A stretch of DNA of 6,343 nucleotides from Acidobacteriota bacterium. Its GTDB lineage: Bacteria; Acidobacteriota; Vicinamibacteria; Vicinamibacterales; 2-12-FULL-66-21. Position numbers and translations under genes: made by a program. This document shows, in pieces, positions 1-6,300 of this stretch. Below the pieces are notes generated by a model, which had not been told where the DNA came from, searched no databases, and saw only the letters and a program-made list of their open reading frames with translations. The first letter of the stretch is position 1. The number at the start of each line of letters is the position of its first letter. The stretch is from positions 1-6,343 of the forward strand of contig JAIVJE010000345.1 of the NCBI GenBank assembly GCA_020200195.1. The letters run 5' to 3'.

Positions 1-47
1 CACACCGCGTTTTCCACAGCTACCACAGGCCCTCATCACTCATGTGT

Positions 48-104
48 TTTGTCAACGATGTGTTGACGGCATCGGTCCGTTAGCTTTCGTAAACGATGTG
101 TTGA
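48..104. promoter_or_regulatory. Two near-identical 19-nt direct repeats downstream of ccmB, possible operator pair
   Basis: The 19-nt boxes at 48-66 and 86-104 match at 17 of 19 positions and share the 13-mer AACGATGTGTTGA. They are in the same orientation, 38 nt apart. The first also contains an inverted repeat GTCAAC-gatgt-GTTGAC (51-67), and on the minus strand it includes TTGACA (55-50), a possible -35 element without a convincing -10. The pair lies just past the ccmB stop, so it could be the control region of a leftward gene outside the window. The remainder of the 1-125 gap shows no gene or clear terminator. No regulator can be named. Confidence 0.45.
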
Positions 105-125
105 AGGCAGTCACCTAGCTCCTTC

Positions 126-809
126 TCAGTCCGCCATGACCGGCTCGAACGTCCAGAGCGCGAGCGTGATGAACGCGACGTCGAAGCAGACGAGCATCGA
201 CAACCACGCGCGCGCCATCGGCAGGTCGGCTTCGGCCTGCAGCAGCGCGGCGGTCCCGCGGACGCCGGCGATGATAACTGGCACGGTCATCGGATAGAGG
301 ATCACCGGCAGCAGGACGTCCCGGCTGCGCGTTCGAACGAGCATCGCCGCAAACAGCGTCCCCACGGCCGCGAACCCAATCGTGCCGGTTGCGAGCAGCC
401 CGGCCATGAGCAGCGGATGTACGAACAGCGGCGCCTGGAACATCAGCGCGACCAGCGGTACGATCAGCGCCTCAACCGCCGCAAGCAGGAGCAGGACGCC
501 CGCGAGCTTTCCGACATACAATGCGGGCCGCTCGACCGGAGCCATCATCAGCGCCCGCAGCGTATCTCCCTGCCGCTCGCGCTCGAACGCGCGTCCCAGG
601 GCCAGCGTTCCGGAGAACGCGATTGCGATCCACAGAATACCGGCCGCGGCGTCCTCGATCGGCCGGCCGTCCTTGACGAATCCGAACGCGAAGACGAGCA
701 CGCACGACAGCGCGAAGAAGACGGTGGTCAGCAGGATTTCGCGGCTGCGCAGCTCGATCACCAGATCCTTGCGCGTGACCATCCAGACGGTGCGGAAGAA
801 TGCTGTCAT
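126..809 (-). CDS. ccmB: CcmB, membrane subunit of the CcmABC haem-release complex
   Basis: The 227-aa product matches the usual CcmB size of about 220 aa. CcmB is the polytopic inner-membrane partner of the CcmA ATPase. Six hydrophobic helices are visible at about 25-45, 53-73, 97-123, 131-157, 163-183 and 200-220. Family landmarks include the N-terminal amphipathic stretch with RKDLVIELRSREIL, the loop FERERQGDTLRALMMAPVER after TM2, and LLPVILYPMTVPVIIAG in TM5. The frame stays open upstream as far as 1790, but that extension is Arg/Pro-rich, lies across all of ccmA and has no family resemblance. The ATG at 809 gives the family N-terminus and the ATGA coupling with ccmA. This is the last gene of the visible operon. 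ccmC, which often follows ccmB, is not found immediately downstream. Confidence 0.95.
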   Translation of the reverse strand: MTAFFRTVWMVTRKDLVIELRSREILLTTVFFALSCVLVFAFGFVKDGRPIEDAAAGILWIAIAFSGTLALGRAFERERQGDTLRALMMAPVERPALYVGKLAGVLLLLAAVEALIVPLVALMFQAPLFVHPLLMAGLLATGTIGFAAVGTLFAAMLVRTRSRDVLLPVILYPMTVPVIIAGVRGTAALLQAEADLPMARAWLSMLVCFDVAFITLALWTFEPVMAD

Positions 810-1507
810 GCGCTGACGGAGGCGTGACGGTACCGGTCCCGCAGCGAGCCGGTGCTCTGGCCGAGCATCGTCAACCGGCCGGCTTGCAGTATCACCGCAC
901 GATCGATGACGCTCTCGACTGCCTCGAGGTCGTGGGTCGCGACCACCACGATCGCCCCAGCGGCGCGCAGACTCTCCAGGCGGGTTCGAAGCGCACAGGC
1001 GGCCGTATCGTCGAGCCCGGTGGAGGGCTCGTCCAGCAGAACGAGCCGCGGGTCGTGCAGCAGCGCCCGCTCGATCGCCAGGCGCTGGCGCATTCCACGC
1101 GAGAAACTGCCCACCGGTTCGTCGCGGCGCTCGCCGACGCCCGCCCGGTCGATCGCCGCGTCCACCCGGCGGTCCACGGAGGTCAGCCCGTACAGCCGCG
1201 CAAAAAACGTCAGATTCTCGGCGGCGGAAAGCTCTGTGTACAGATAGAGATCGTGGCCGAGCAGCCCGATGCGGCTGCGCAGCGCAGCCCCTGAATGTCG
1301 GGCGGTGTCCTGGCCGTAGTGAATCGACCCGGACGTTGGAGCGATGAGCGTCGCGGCGAGTGCCAGCAGCGTGGATTTGCCGGCGCCGTTCGGTCCGAGC
1401 AGAGCGACTATTTCGCCTGACGAAACCTTCATCGTCACGCGGTGCAGCGCGCGACGGCGGCCGAAGGTGCGGGACACATCGGTGAACGTGATCGACGTGA
1501 AGTCCAT
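806..1507 (-). CDS. ccmA: CcmA, ATPase subunit of the CcmABC haem-release complex
   Basis: CcmA is the cytoplasmic ABC ATPase whose hydrolysis drives release of haem-loaded CcmE from the CcmABCD complex. From the ATG at 1507 it is 233 aa, slightly longer than E. coli CcmA. In numbering from the GTG at 1510 (one residue longer), the motifs are Walker A GPNGAGKST at 39-47, a Q-loop region GLLGHDLYLYTELSAAENL at 82-100 with His where many ABC proteins have Gln (usual in CcmA), a signature SFSRGMRQR at 135-143, Walker B RLVLLDEP at 155-162, D-loop STGLD and switch ATHD at 191-194. All catalytic elements are intact. The signature departs from LSGGQ. The GTG at 1510 is directly followed by the ATG at 1507, and a weak AGGG lies 4 or 7 nt upstream, so either could be used. 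The stop overlaps the ccmB start as ATGA. A general ABC-2 exporter ATPase is the only alternative, and the neighbours argue against it. Confidence 0.95.
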   Translation of the reverse strand: MDFTSITFTDVSRTFGRRRALHRVTMKVSSGEIVALLGPNGAGKSTLLALAATLIAPTSGSIHYGQDTARHSGAALRSRIGLLGHDLYLYTELSAAENLTFFARLYGLTSVDRRVDAAIDRAGVGERRDEPVGSFSRGMRQRLAIERALLHDPRLVLLDEPSTGLDDTAACALRTRLESLRAAGAIVVVATHDLEAVESVIDRAVILQAGRLTMLGQSTGSLRDRYRHASVSA

Positions 1508-1516
1508 CACGCGACC

Positions 1517-2716
1517 CTAGGCCGCGGTTTCCGCGTCCAGTTCCGCGTATACCCCTTCGAGCGCGGCGATGAGATCGCGACGCCTGGCGGCGTACCGTCC
1601 CTGTTCGATCGCCCCGCCCCGGTACTGGACCTCGAGTGCCGTCAGCTCGTCGAACAGGCGATCGCGCCGGGCCTGCAGCGCCTGCCGGCGACTTTGTCCT
1701 CTGGCGGAGGGACGTCCGGTCCGGATGCTCGTCCACGCCCCGCCCGCAAGGACGAGACCAGCCAGCAAGAGCGCGAGGTTCCGAGGCCACGCCGGATGGT
1801 GCGGCAAGTGCGAGAAATGAAACGTGACGACCTCGCCAGCTTTCACCGCTGGGCCCTGACCGACGATATAGATCTGGCCGTCGGCGGTCATGTCGCGGTG
1901 CTGCGCCATCTGTGGGGACGCGAGATGCATGTCGCCGACTTTCTGCGCCATCACCGCGAGCTGGGTCAGCGCGACCGGCAGACGCTGCTGAATCGTGAGC
2001 TCGCCACCTGAGTACGGGACGCCGTAAGCGAACTGTACCAGCGTCGTCCCGGGTGCAAACGGCCCCGCGACCGACACGCGGACACCCGCCGCCGTCGTCT
2101 GAGGCGACGATCCTTGGAGCACTGTGACGCCACGAGCGGTATCCGGCAATTCGAACACGACGGGCGACGGAGGCTGCACTGGCGTCCGGGCGGTGTTGAC
2201 GATCTGCAGGATATTGAACACCGACAAGGCGTCGTCTCCGAGCTCGAAGACGAACCGGGACTGCTCCCCGAGGACGACGATGCCCGATTGCGCTGGAGCC
2301 TGGGCGAGCTTGCGATCTTCCGCCCCGCGCGCCTCAGTGTCCGGATCCGTCGCGACGAGCATCACGCGAAGACCGCCGGAGGCGGGAACGTCGAACTCTC
2401 GCGATTCCAGGGGCTCGCCGGCAACGGTTGCGCGCGCCTGGACGCGGGTCCCCGGCTGCAGACCGGGAAACGCGGCTCGTCCTGCCGCGTCGGTCTTCAC
2501 GGTACGCGCCACGCCACCGACGATGAGATCCACTGGCTGGTCGGCAATGTTGTGGGACATTTGTCCCCGGATGACGCGCACCGTCACCGTTCCGACGGGG
2601 ACATCCCCCACCGGCAGCGGGATGCCGGCGATCGCTTTGGGATCGGGCATGTTCTGCGCGTCTGTGCGTGAGAATGCCAGCAGCAAGACCAGGACGCATG
2701 CGAACATGGATCTCAT
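1517..2716 (-). CDS. Membrane-anchored periplasmic beta-domain protein with CcmI-like cytoplasmic tail, function unknown
   Basis: I do not recognise a named family for this 399-aa protein. A signal peptide is visible at 1-20 (MRSMFACVLVLLLAFSRTDA, likely cleavage before Q21). Residues about 40-120 look like a carboxypeptidase-regulatory/Ig-like beta sandwich (VTVRVIRG, then KTDAAGRAAFPGLQPGTRVQARA). Residues about 145-300 form a second beta-rich domain. A TM helix at about 312-330 is followed by an Arg-rich stretch, so the C-terminus should be cytoplasmic. The tail (340-395) is helical: RDRLFDELTALEVQYRGGAIEQGRYAA, echoing the segment in the neighbouring zinc-ribbon protein. No catalytic motif is seen, and the mature part has no cysteine, so a thiol-redox role is unlikely. 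It starts in an ATGA overlap with the zinc-ribbon gene and stops just before ccmA. A docking or scaffold role for the Ccm machinery is inference from position and architecture. Confidence 0.87.
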   Translation of the reverse strand: MRSMFACVLVLLLAFSRTDAQNMPDPKAIAGIPLPVGDVPVGTVTVRVIRGQMSHNIADQPVDLIVGGVARTVKTDAAGRAAFPGLQPGTRVQARATVAGEPLESREFDVPASGGLRVMLVATDPDTEARGAEDRKLAQAPAQSGIVVLGEQSRFVFELGDDALSVFNILQIVNTARTPVQPPSPVVFELPDTARGVTVLQGSSPQTTAAGVRVSVAGPFAPGTTLVQFAYGVPYSGGELTIQQRLPVALTQLAVMAQKVGDMHLASPQMAQHRDMTADGQIYIVGQGPAVKAGEVVTFHFSHLPHHPAWPRNLALLLAGLVLAGGAWTSIRTGRPSARGQSRRQALQARRDRLFDELTALEVQYRGGAIEQGRYAARRRDLIAALEGVYAELDAETAA

Positions 2717-3414
2717 CGCGCAGCCTCGGCCACACGTGTTCCACAGCGCTTGCAGAAGGACGCGTCGGCGTCATTGTGGATGCCGCAGACACGGCAGGCC
2801 TGGTCATGGTCCGGCTGAAGCCGGACGCTACGCCCGTCACGTGCACCGTCCCCATCCGTCGTAGTGTCCGGCTTCAGCCGGACCTGCTCAAGCCGGACGC
2901 TCCGGGCGTCCCCCTCAGTCGTAGTGTCCGGCTTCAGCCGGACCTGCGAAAGACGCACGGCGAGTTCGCGCTCGATGACCTCGCGATAACCTGCGCCATC
3001 CGCATCCAGCTGACGCATCAACGCGATTGCGCGGACGCGCAGTCTTCCGCTCATCTCATCGAAGTCCCTGGCCGACAGCTTTCCCATCGCGCGATCGAAC
3101 TCGAGCTCCTTGATGGAGCGTAGCACCAGGGCCTTTTCACGCTCGAGCACGGCGCGCGATCGGCTGGACAGCCGCTCTGACACCGTCGGCGTGTCAGCTT
3201 CGGCAAACGGTACCAACATGCGGTAGAGGCCGGCCCCGGCGGCGCCTGCCGCGCCGATGCTGAAGCTCATCAGGATGAGGTGTTCGGCGGTGGCCTCCCG
3301 CGCCATCACGACTGCGGACGTAGCCGCCATCAAGGACGCAATCACGAAGAAGTGCCAGGGCCGGAAACCGTCCGCCTGGTCCGACGAGGTCTTAATCGAG
3401 GTCGCGGAGCTCAT
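2713..3414 (-). CDS. Two-TM zinc-ribbon protein with CcmI-like helical segment, Ccm-operon accessory
   Basis: No exact function is known to me. From the ATG at 3414 the product is 233 aa. It has two hydrophobic helices (about 21-39 and 45-69) joined by a short loop. A charged helical segment follows (92-139) with the pattern IKELEFDRAMGKLSARDFDEM...LRVRAIALMRQLD, resembling the cytoplasmic leucine-zipper-like loop of CcmI. Then come two low-complexity repeat units (157-203, VRLKPDTTT) and a C-terminal zinc ribbon with C207xxC210 and C221xxC224. No TPR domain is present, so it is not a full CcmI. Charge distribution suggests both ends are cytoplasmic (inference). An open frame upstream would allow a start at 3510, but the added residues are Arg/Pro-rich and lie inside ccmF, so the ATG at 3414 is preferred. 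It overlaps ccmF by 23 nt, and its TGA shares the ATGA with the next gene, implying coupled translation. A role in CcmF/CcmH assembly or apocytochrome handling is a guess. Confidence 0.85.
   Translation of the reverse strand: MSSATSIKTSSDQADGFRPWHFFVIASLMAATSAVVMAREATAEHLILMSFSIGAAGAAGAGLYRMLVPFAEADTPTVSERLSSRSRAVLEREKALVLRSIKELEFDRAMGKLSARDFDEMSGRLRVRAIALMRQLDADGAGYREVIERELAVRLSQVRLKPDTTTEGDARSVRLEQVRLKPDTTTDGDGARDGRSVRLQPDHDQACRVCGIHNDADASFCKRCGTRVAEAAR
2809..2946 (-). repeat. In-frame tandem palindromic repeat (VRLKPDTTT units) within the zinc-ribbon gene
   Basis: The core palindrome GTCCGGCTTCAGCCGGAC (8-nt arms, 2-nt centre) occurs at 2866-2883 and 2926-2943, and as its reverse complement (centre GA) at 2809-2826. 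The two same-orientation copies sit in an identical 30-nt block (2858-2887 and 2918-2947) exactly 60 nt apart. A half arm, AAGCCGGACGCT, lies at 2890-2901. On the coding strand this gives two direct units of 20 and 24 codons, each starting QVRLKPDTTT and ending SVRL. They join the helical segment to the zinc ribbon without breaking the frame. The peptide is low-complexity and unlike the rest of the protein. From memory, VRLKPDTT and its opposite-strand reading SGFSRT are frequent in acidobacterial proteins, so this may be a dispersed genomic element. Confidence 0.9.
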
Positions 3415-5866
3415 CGTCGAGTCTCGCCCGGAGCGTGCCCTCGTCGACCGAGTCGGCCGACGCCGCCTGCCCGGAACCACTGGCGTGGCGCCGCGACCAC
3501 CGCGTGGCAACGAACGCGACCGTCAACGCACCGGACGCGCCGATCATGTAGGGAAACAACCAGGCCAGCCGGTTGAAGCCTTCGTCGATCGGTGAGGCCA
3601 GCGGCTCCTGGCTCCCATATTTGGCGATGTAATACTGGTAGACCTCGTCGCGCGACTTGCCGGCGGCGACGAGACCCGCGACTTCGTCGCGCATCTGGGC
3701 CGCCATTCCGCAGGTGCACTCGCCGATGCGTTTCCGTCCGCAAGTGCCGCACATGCAGATGATCTCGCGCTGCAGCTCGCGCTCGAGCGAGCTGCGAGGG
3801 ACGACCAGGACGGCCGTCGCACTCTCGACGTGCTGCGCGCGGATCGTCGCCGGCAGAATCAGCAGGAGCAGCATCAGCGCGGGCGTGGCGGCGCCGGCCG
3901 GCACCTTCGCGGCAGCGAACGCGAATGCGCTCTCCGGCAGCAGCGCGAGGCCCGTGCCCAGCGCCATGATCCCGAACCCGAACCAGATCCAGTTGACGAG
4001 CGGGTTGACGGTGATCGCGTAGGTGGCCGCCTGCGTTCCGACATCGTAGCCGGCGAGGACAATATACAGGTCCTCCCCGATAGCCCGCCGTATCGCAACC
4101 TCCGTCGTCGGTTCGTCCTCACGCTTGTTGAAGAACCATTTCGCCGGCTGCATCGTCGCGATGGCTTTGCCGTCTTCGAACACGCTCACGTGGCCCGTGA
4201 TCATCTGCTTCTGGAGATCGCTCGTCACGCGCAGCTGATCGTGGCGGACGGTGAACGGGCCCACCGCGACCTGCTGTCCAGGCTTGAGGAGGACCTGCTC
4301 TTCCTGCTTGAAACCTTCCCCGGCGAAGCCTAGGAACATGAGCGCGATGCCGACGTGGACGATATAGCCACCGTACCGCCGGTGGGACCGCACCGCGAGG
4401 CCGATCATCGCGGTCACCAGATCGGTGGCCGTCGCGCCGCGTCGGACCTGAGCGCCGCGAATGAATTCCTGCGCGATGGTGACGAAGACAAATGCACACA
4501 GCGCGAAACAGATGCCAGAGCTCCACACGCGGATGCCGAGGGCGAACAACGCGCCACCCGTCAGCAGCGCGAGCACGGTCGGCCACATGAACTGATCGAT
4601 CAGGTTTGCGACGGTCGACTTGCGCCATGCGAGCAGCGGGCCGACGCCCGTCAGCACGAGCAGGGTCAGACCGATCGGCAGCATCCACTTGTTGAAAAAC
4701 GGCGGCCCGACGGTCAACCGCTCGCCGGTGACGGCCTCGCTCAAGGTCGGGAACATCGTGGCGAACAGGACAAAAAACGCGGAGAACAGGAGGATCCAGT
4801 TGTTGGCAAGGAACGCCGCTTCGCGCGAGACCCAGGAATCCAGTTCGTTGCGGGAACGCAGCAATGGCAGCCTGTAGATCACCAGGCCGAAGCTGAACGT
4901 CAGAATGGCGACCATGAAGATGGTGAACAACAGCGCCAGTTGGCGATCCTCCCCGAACGCATGCACCGACTGGACGATGCCCGATCGGGTCATGAAAGTG
5001 CCGAAGATCGTCAGGAAGAACGTCACGATGACGAGCGTGACATTCCAGACGCGCAGCATCCCCCGGCGCTCCTGCACCATGACCGAATGGAGGAACGCGG
5101 TCGCGGTAAACCACGGGAGCAGACCGGCGTTTTCGACCGGATCCCAACCCCAGTACCCGCCCCAGCCAAGCTCTTCGTACGCCCAGAGCATCCCGAGCGT
5201 CAGCCCGAACGACAGGAACAACCAGCCGGTCATGGTCCAGCGGCGCACGGCTCGCAGCCAGGCATCATCGAGATGGCCGGTGATGAGCGCCGCGATGCCG
5301 AACGCGAATGGAATCGTCATGGCGACGAAGCCGACGTACAGCGACGGCGGGTGGATCGCCATGTAGAAGTTCTGGAGGAGCGGGTTCAACCCCTGACCGT
5401 CGACGGGCGCCGGAGTGAGGAATGTGGAGAACGGGTTCTTGTGAATCACCATCAGGAAGATGAAGAACATCTCCGTTGCGGCGATCACGGCGACGACGTA
5501 CGGAATCAGCTCGCGATGGCGCTCGCGGTTGACGCGGACGGCGATCGCGCCGAACGCCGCGAGCAGGAACACCCAGAACATGATCGATCCGTCGAGGCCG
5601 CCCCAGTACGACGCGATCTTATAGGCGAGCGGCTGCGCGGCATCCGAGTACCGCTGCACGTACTTGATTGAGTAATTGTTCGTCGCGAACGCGTGGACCA
5701 GAACGCCGGACGCAACGGTCATCAGCGCGGTGATCAGATAGAAGGCGCCGATGCCGCTCTCGACGAGTCGTGTTGAGCGCCGCCTGGCGCCGGTCACCGA
5801 CGCGGCGATCGCGTACGCGCAGGCGACGAACGCGGCGAGCAGTAGAAACGATCCGAGGCTGGGCAT
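3392..5866 (-). CDS. ccmF: CcmF-CcmH fusion, cytochrome c haem lyase with Cys-rich CcmH domain
   Basis: The protein is 824 aa, against about 650 for CcmF alone. Residues 1-650 are a complete multi-pass CcmF, which attaches haem from CcmE to CXXCH motifs of apocytochrome c on the outer face of the inner membrane. The WWD haem-handling motif is at 228-252 (WAYEELGWGGYWGWDPVENA). The four histidines that matter in E. coli CcmF appear conserved as H172, H260, H302 and H504. Residues 656-678 form a hydrophobic stretch ending ATIRAQH, like a former CcmH signal peptide. A CcmH domain follows at about 690-790: a Cys cluster (C704, C706, C709, C717, C719), a helical part (MRDEVAGLVAAGKSRDEVYQYYIAKYG), then a TM helix at 767-788. 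The tail (791-824) should be cytoplasmic and ends RARLDDELRDLD. The frame is open throughout, so this is a fusion and not two genes. M664 could only start a CcmH lacking a proper N-terminus. The next gene overlaps its last 23 nt. Confidence 0.96.
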   Translation of the reverse strand: MPSLGSFLLLAAFVACAYAIAASVTGARRRSTRLVESGIGAFYLITALMTVASGVLVHAFATNNYSIKYVQRYSDAAQPLAYKIASYWGGLDGSIMFWVFLLAAFGAIAVRVNRERHRELIPYVVAVIAATEMFFIFLMVIHKNPFSTFLTPAPVDGQGLNPLLQNFYMAIHPPSLYVGFVAMTIPFAFGIAALITGHLDDAWLRAVRRWTMTGWLFLSFGLTLGMLWAYEELGWGGYWGWDPVENAGLLPWFTATAFLHSVMVQERRGMLRVWNVTLVIVTFFLTIFGTFMTRSGIVQSVHAFGEDRQLALLFTIFMVAILTFSFGLVIYRLPLLRSRNELDSWVSREAAFLANNWILLFSAFFVLFATMFPTLSEAVTGERLTVGPPFFNKWMLPIGLTLLVLTGVGPLLAWRKSTVANLIDQFMWPTVLALLTGGALFALGIRVWSSGICFALCAFVFVTIAQEFIRGAQVRRGATATDLVTAMIGLAVRSHRRYGGYIVHVGIALMFLGFAGEGFKQEEQVLLKPGQQVAVGPFTVRHDQLRVTSDLQKQMITGHVSVFEDGKAIATMQPAKWFFNKREDEPTTEVAIRRAIGEDLYIVLAGYDVGTQAATYAITVNPLVNWIWFGFGIMALGTGLALLPESAFAFAAAKVPAGAATPALMLLLLILPATIRAQHVESATAVLVVPRSSLERELQREIICMCGTCGRKRIGECTCGMAAQMRDEVAGLVAAGKSRDEVYQYYIAKYGSQEPLASPIDEGFNRLAWLFPYMIGASGALTVAFVATRWSRRHASGSGQAASADSVDEGTLRARLDDELRDLD

Positions 5867-5869
5867 GTG

Positions 5870-6292
5870 TCAGATCCCGGGCTTGCCGGCCGCGGCGGGT
5901 CCGCTGGTCTCGTACTTCGACGGGCATTTCGCCATGATGCCGTTCGGATCCACGGCGAATCCGTCCGGCCCCAGCCGGCCTTTGAGCACGACCTCCGATC
6001 CGCCTTTGAACGTATCGGGGACGATGCCGGTGTACCGTGCCGGCACGATTTTTCCGTTGCTCTGAATCTGGAAGCGGTAGTCCAGCGTGTCCGGTCGCTG
6101 CAGGACGGAGCGATCGACGACGAAGCCATGGAGTTGGAGGCGCTTCCCGTGCCACGCGGCGGGGTCCGCCATCACCTCGTCGACGTGCTTGTAGTACTCC
6201 GTGCCCTCTTGCAGGGTCGAATACATGAGCCCCGACAAGGCGACTACGAGAACAGCCGCCGTCGCCGCGATCTTCACAGGCTTGTTTGTCAT
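5870..6292 (-). CDS. ccmE: CcmE, periplasmic haem chaperone of cytochrome c maturation (cysteine/CXXXY type)
   Basis: The protein (140 aa) is a membrane-anchored periplasmic haem chaperone that receives haem from CcmABCD and passes it to CcmF. An N-terminal anchor helix lies at about residues 8-24, followed by a beta-barrel (OB-fold) domain with the family signature GIVPDTFKGGSEVVLKGRL at 89-107. Length is close to the usual 140-160 aa. In most bacteria the haem-binding residue is the His in a KHDENY-type motif. Here the same place reads AKCPSKYE, so C123 and Y127 give the CXXXY form known from archaea and Desulfovibrio. The ATG at 6292 was chosen because it gives a normal short N-terminus and no other ATG, GTG or TTG lies in frame up to the window edge. 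There is no good Shine-Dalgarno at normal spacing: AAGGTGG lies about 19 nt upstream. It is the first Ccm gene visible, and ccmF starts 3 nt after its stop. Confidence 0.94.
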   Translation of the reverse strand: MTNKPVKIAATAAVLVVALSGLMYSTLQEGTEYYKHVDEVMADPAAWHGKRLQLHGFVVDRSVLQRPDTLDYRFQIQSNGKIVPARYTGIVPDTFKGGSEVVLKGRLGPDGFAVDPNGIMAKCPSKYETSGPAAAGKPGI

Positions 6293-6300
6293 GACGTACG

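Noticed and set aside
1..36. Minus-strand ATG at 36 starting MRACGSCGKRGV and running off the window
   Set aside because: Twelve codons are too few to judge, and there is no convincing ribosome binding site. It could be the next gene's start but cannot be supported.
51..67. Rho-independent terminator for the operon at the GTCAAC/GTTGAC inverted repeat
   Set aside because: The stem is only 6 bp with moderate GC content. On the minus strand it is followed by AAAAC, not a T run.
810..1790. Upstream extension of the ccmB frame, giving a 554-aa protein
   Set aside because: It lies over all of ccmA in another frame, is Arg/Pro/Gly-rich without family resemblance, and ccmB has a proper start at 809 coupled to the ccmA stop.
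2809..2946. Possible CRISPR-like array
   Set aside because: There are only two units, the spacing is part of a coding tandem repeat, and the repeats are internal palindromes in a continuous reading frame.
3415..3510. Upstream start for the zinc-ribbon gene
   Set aside because: The added 32 residues are Arg/Pro-rich, lie within ccmF coding sequence and would increase the overlap from 23 to 119 nt.
4119..5147. Minus-strand 342-codon open frame inside ccmF
   Set aside because: It is a frame shadow of ccmF, which is intact and strongly conserved across the same bases.
4355..5671. Long plus-strand open frame (438 codons) opposite ccmF
   Set aside because: The composition is dominated by Arg, Glu, Gln, Asp and His, as expected from reading a high-GC gene antisense. 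It is fully inside ccmF and shows no domain pattern.
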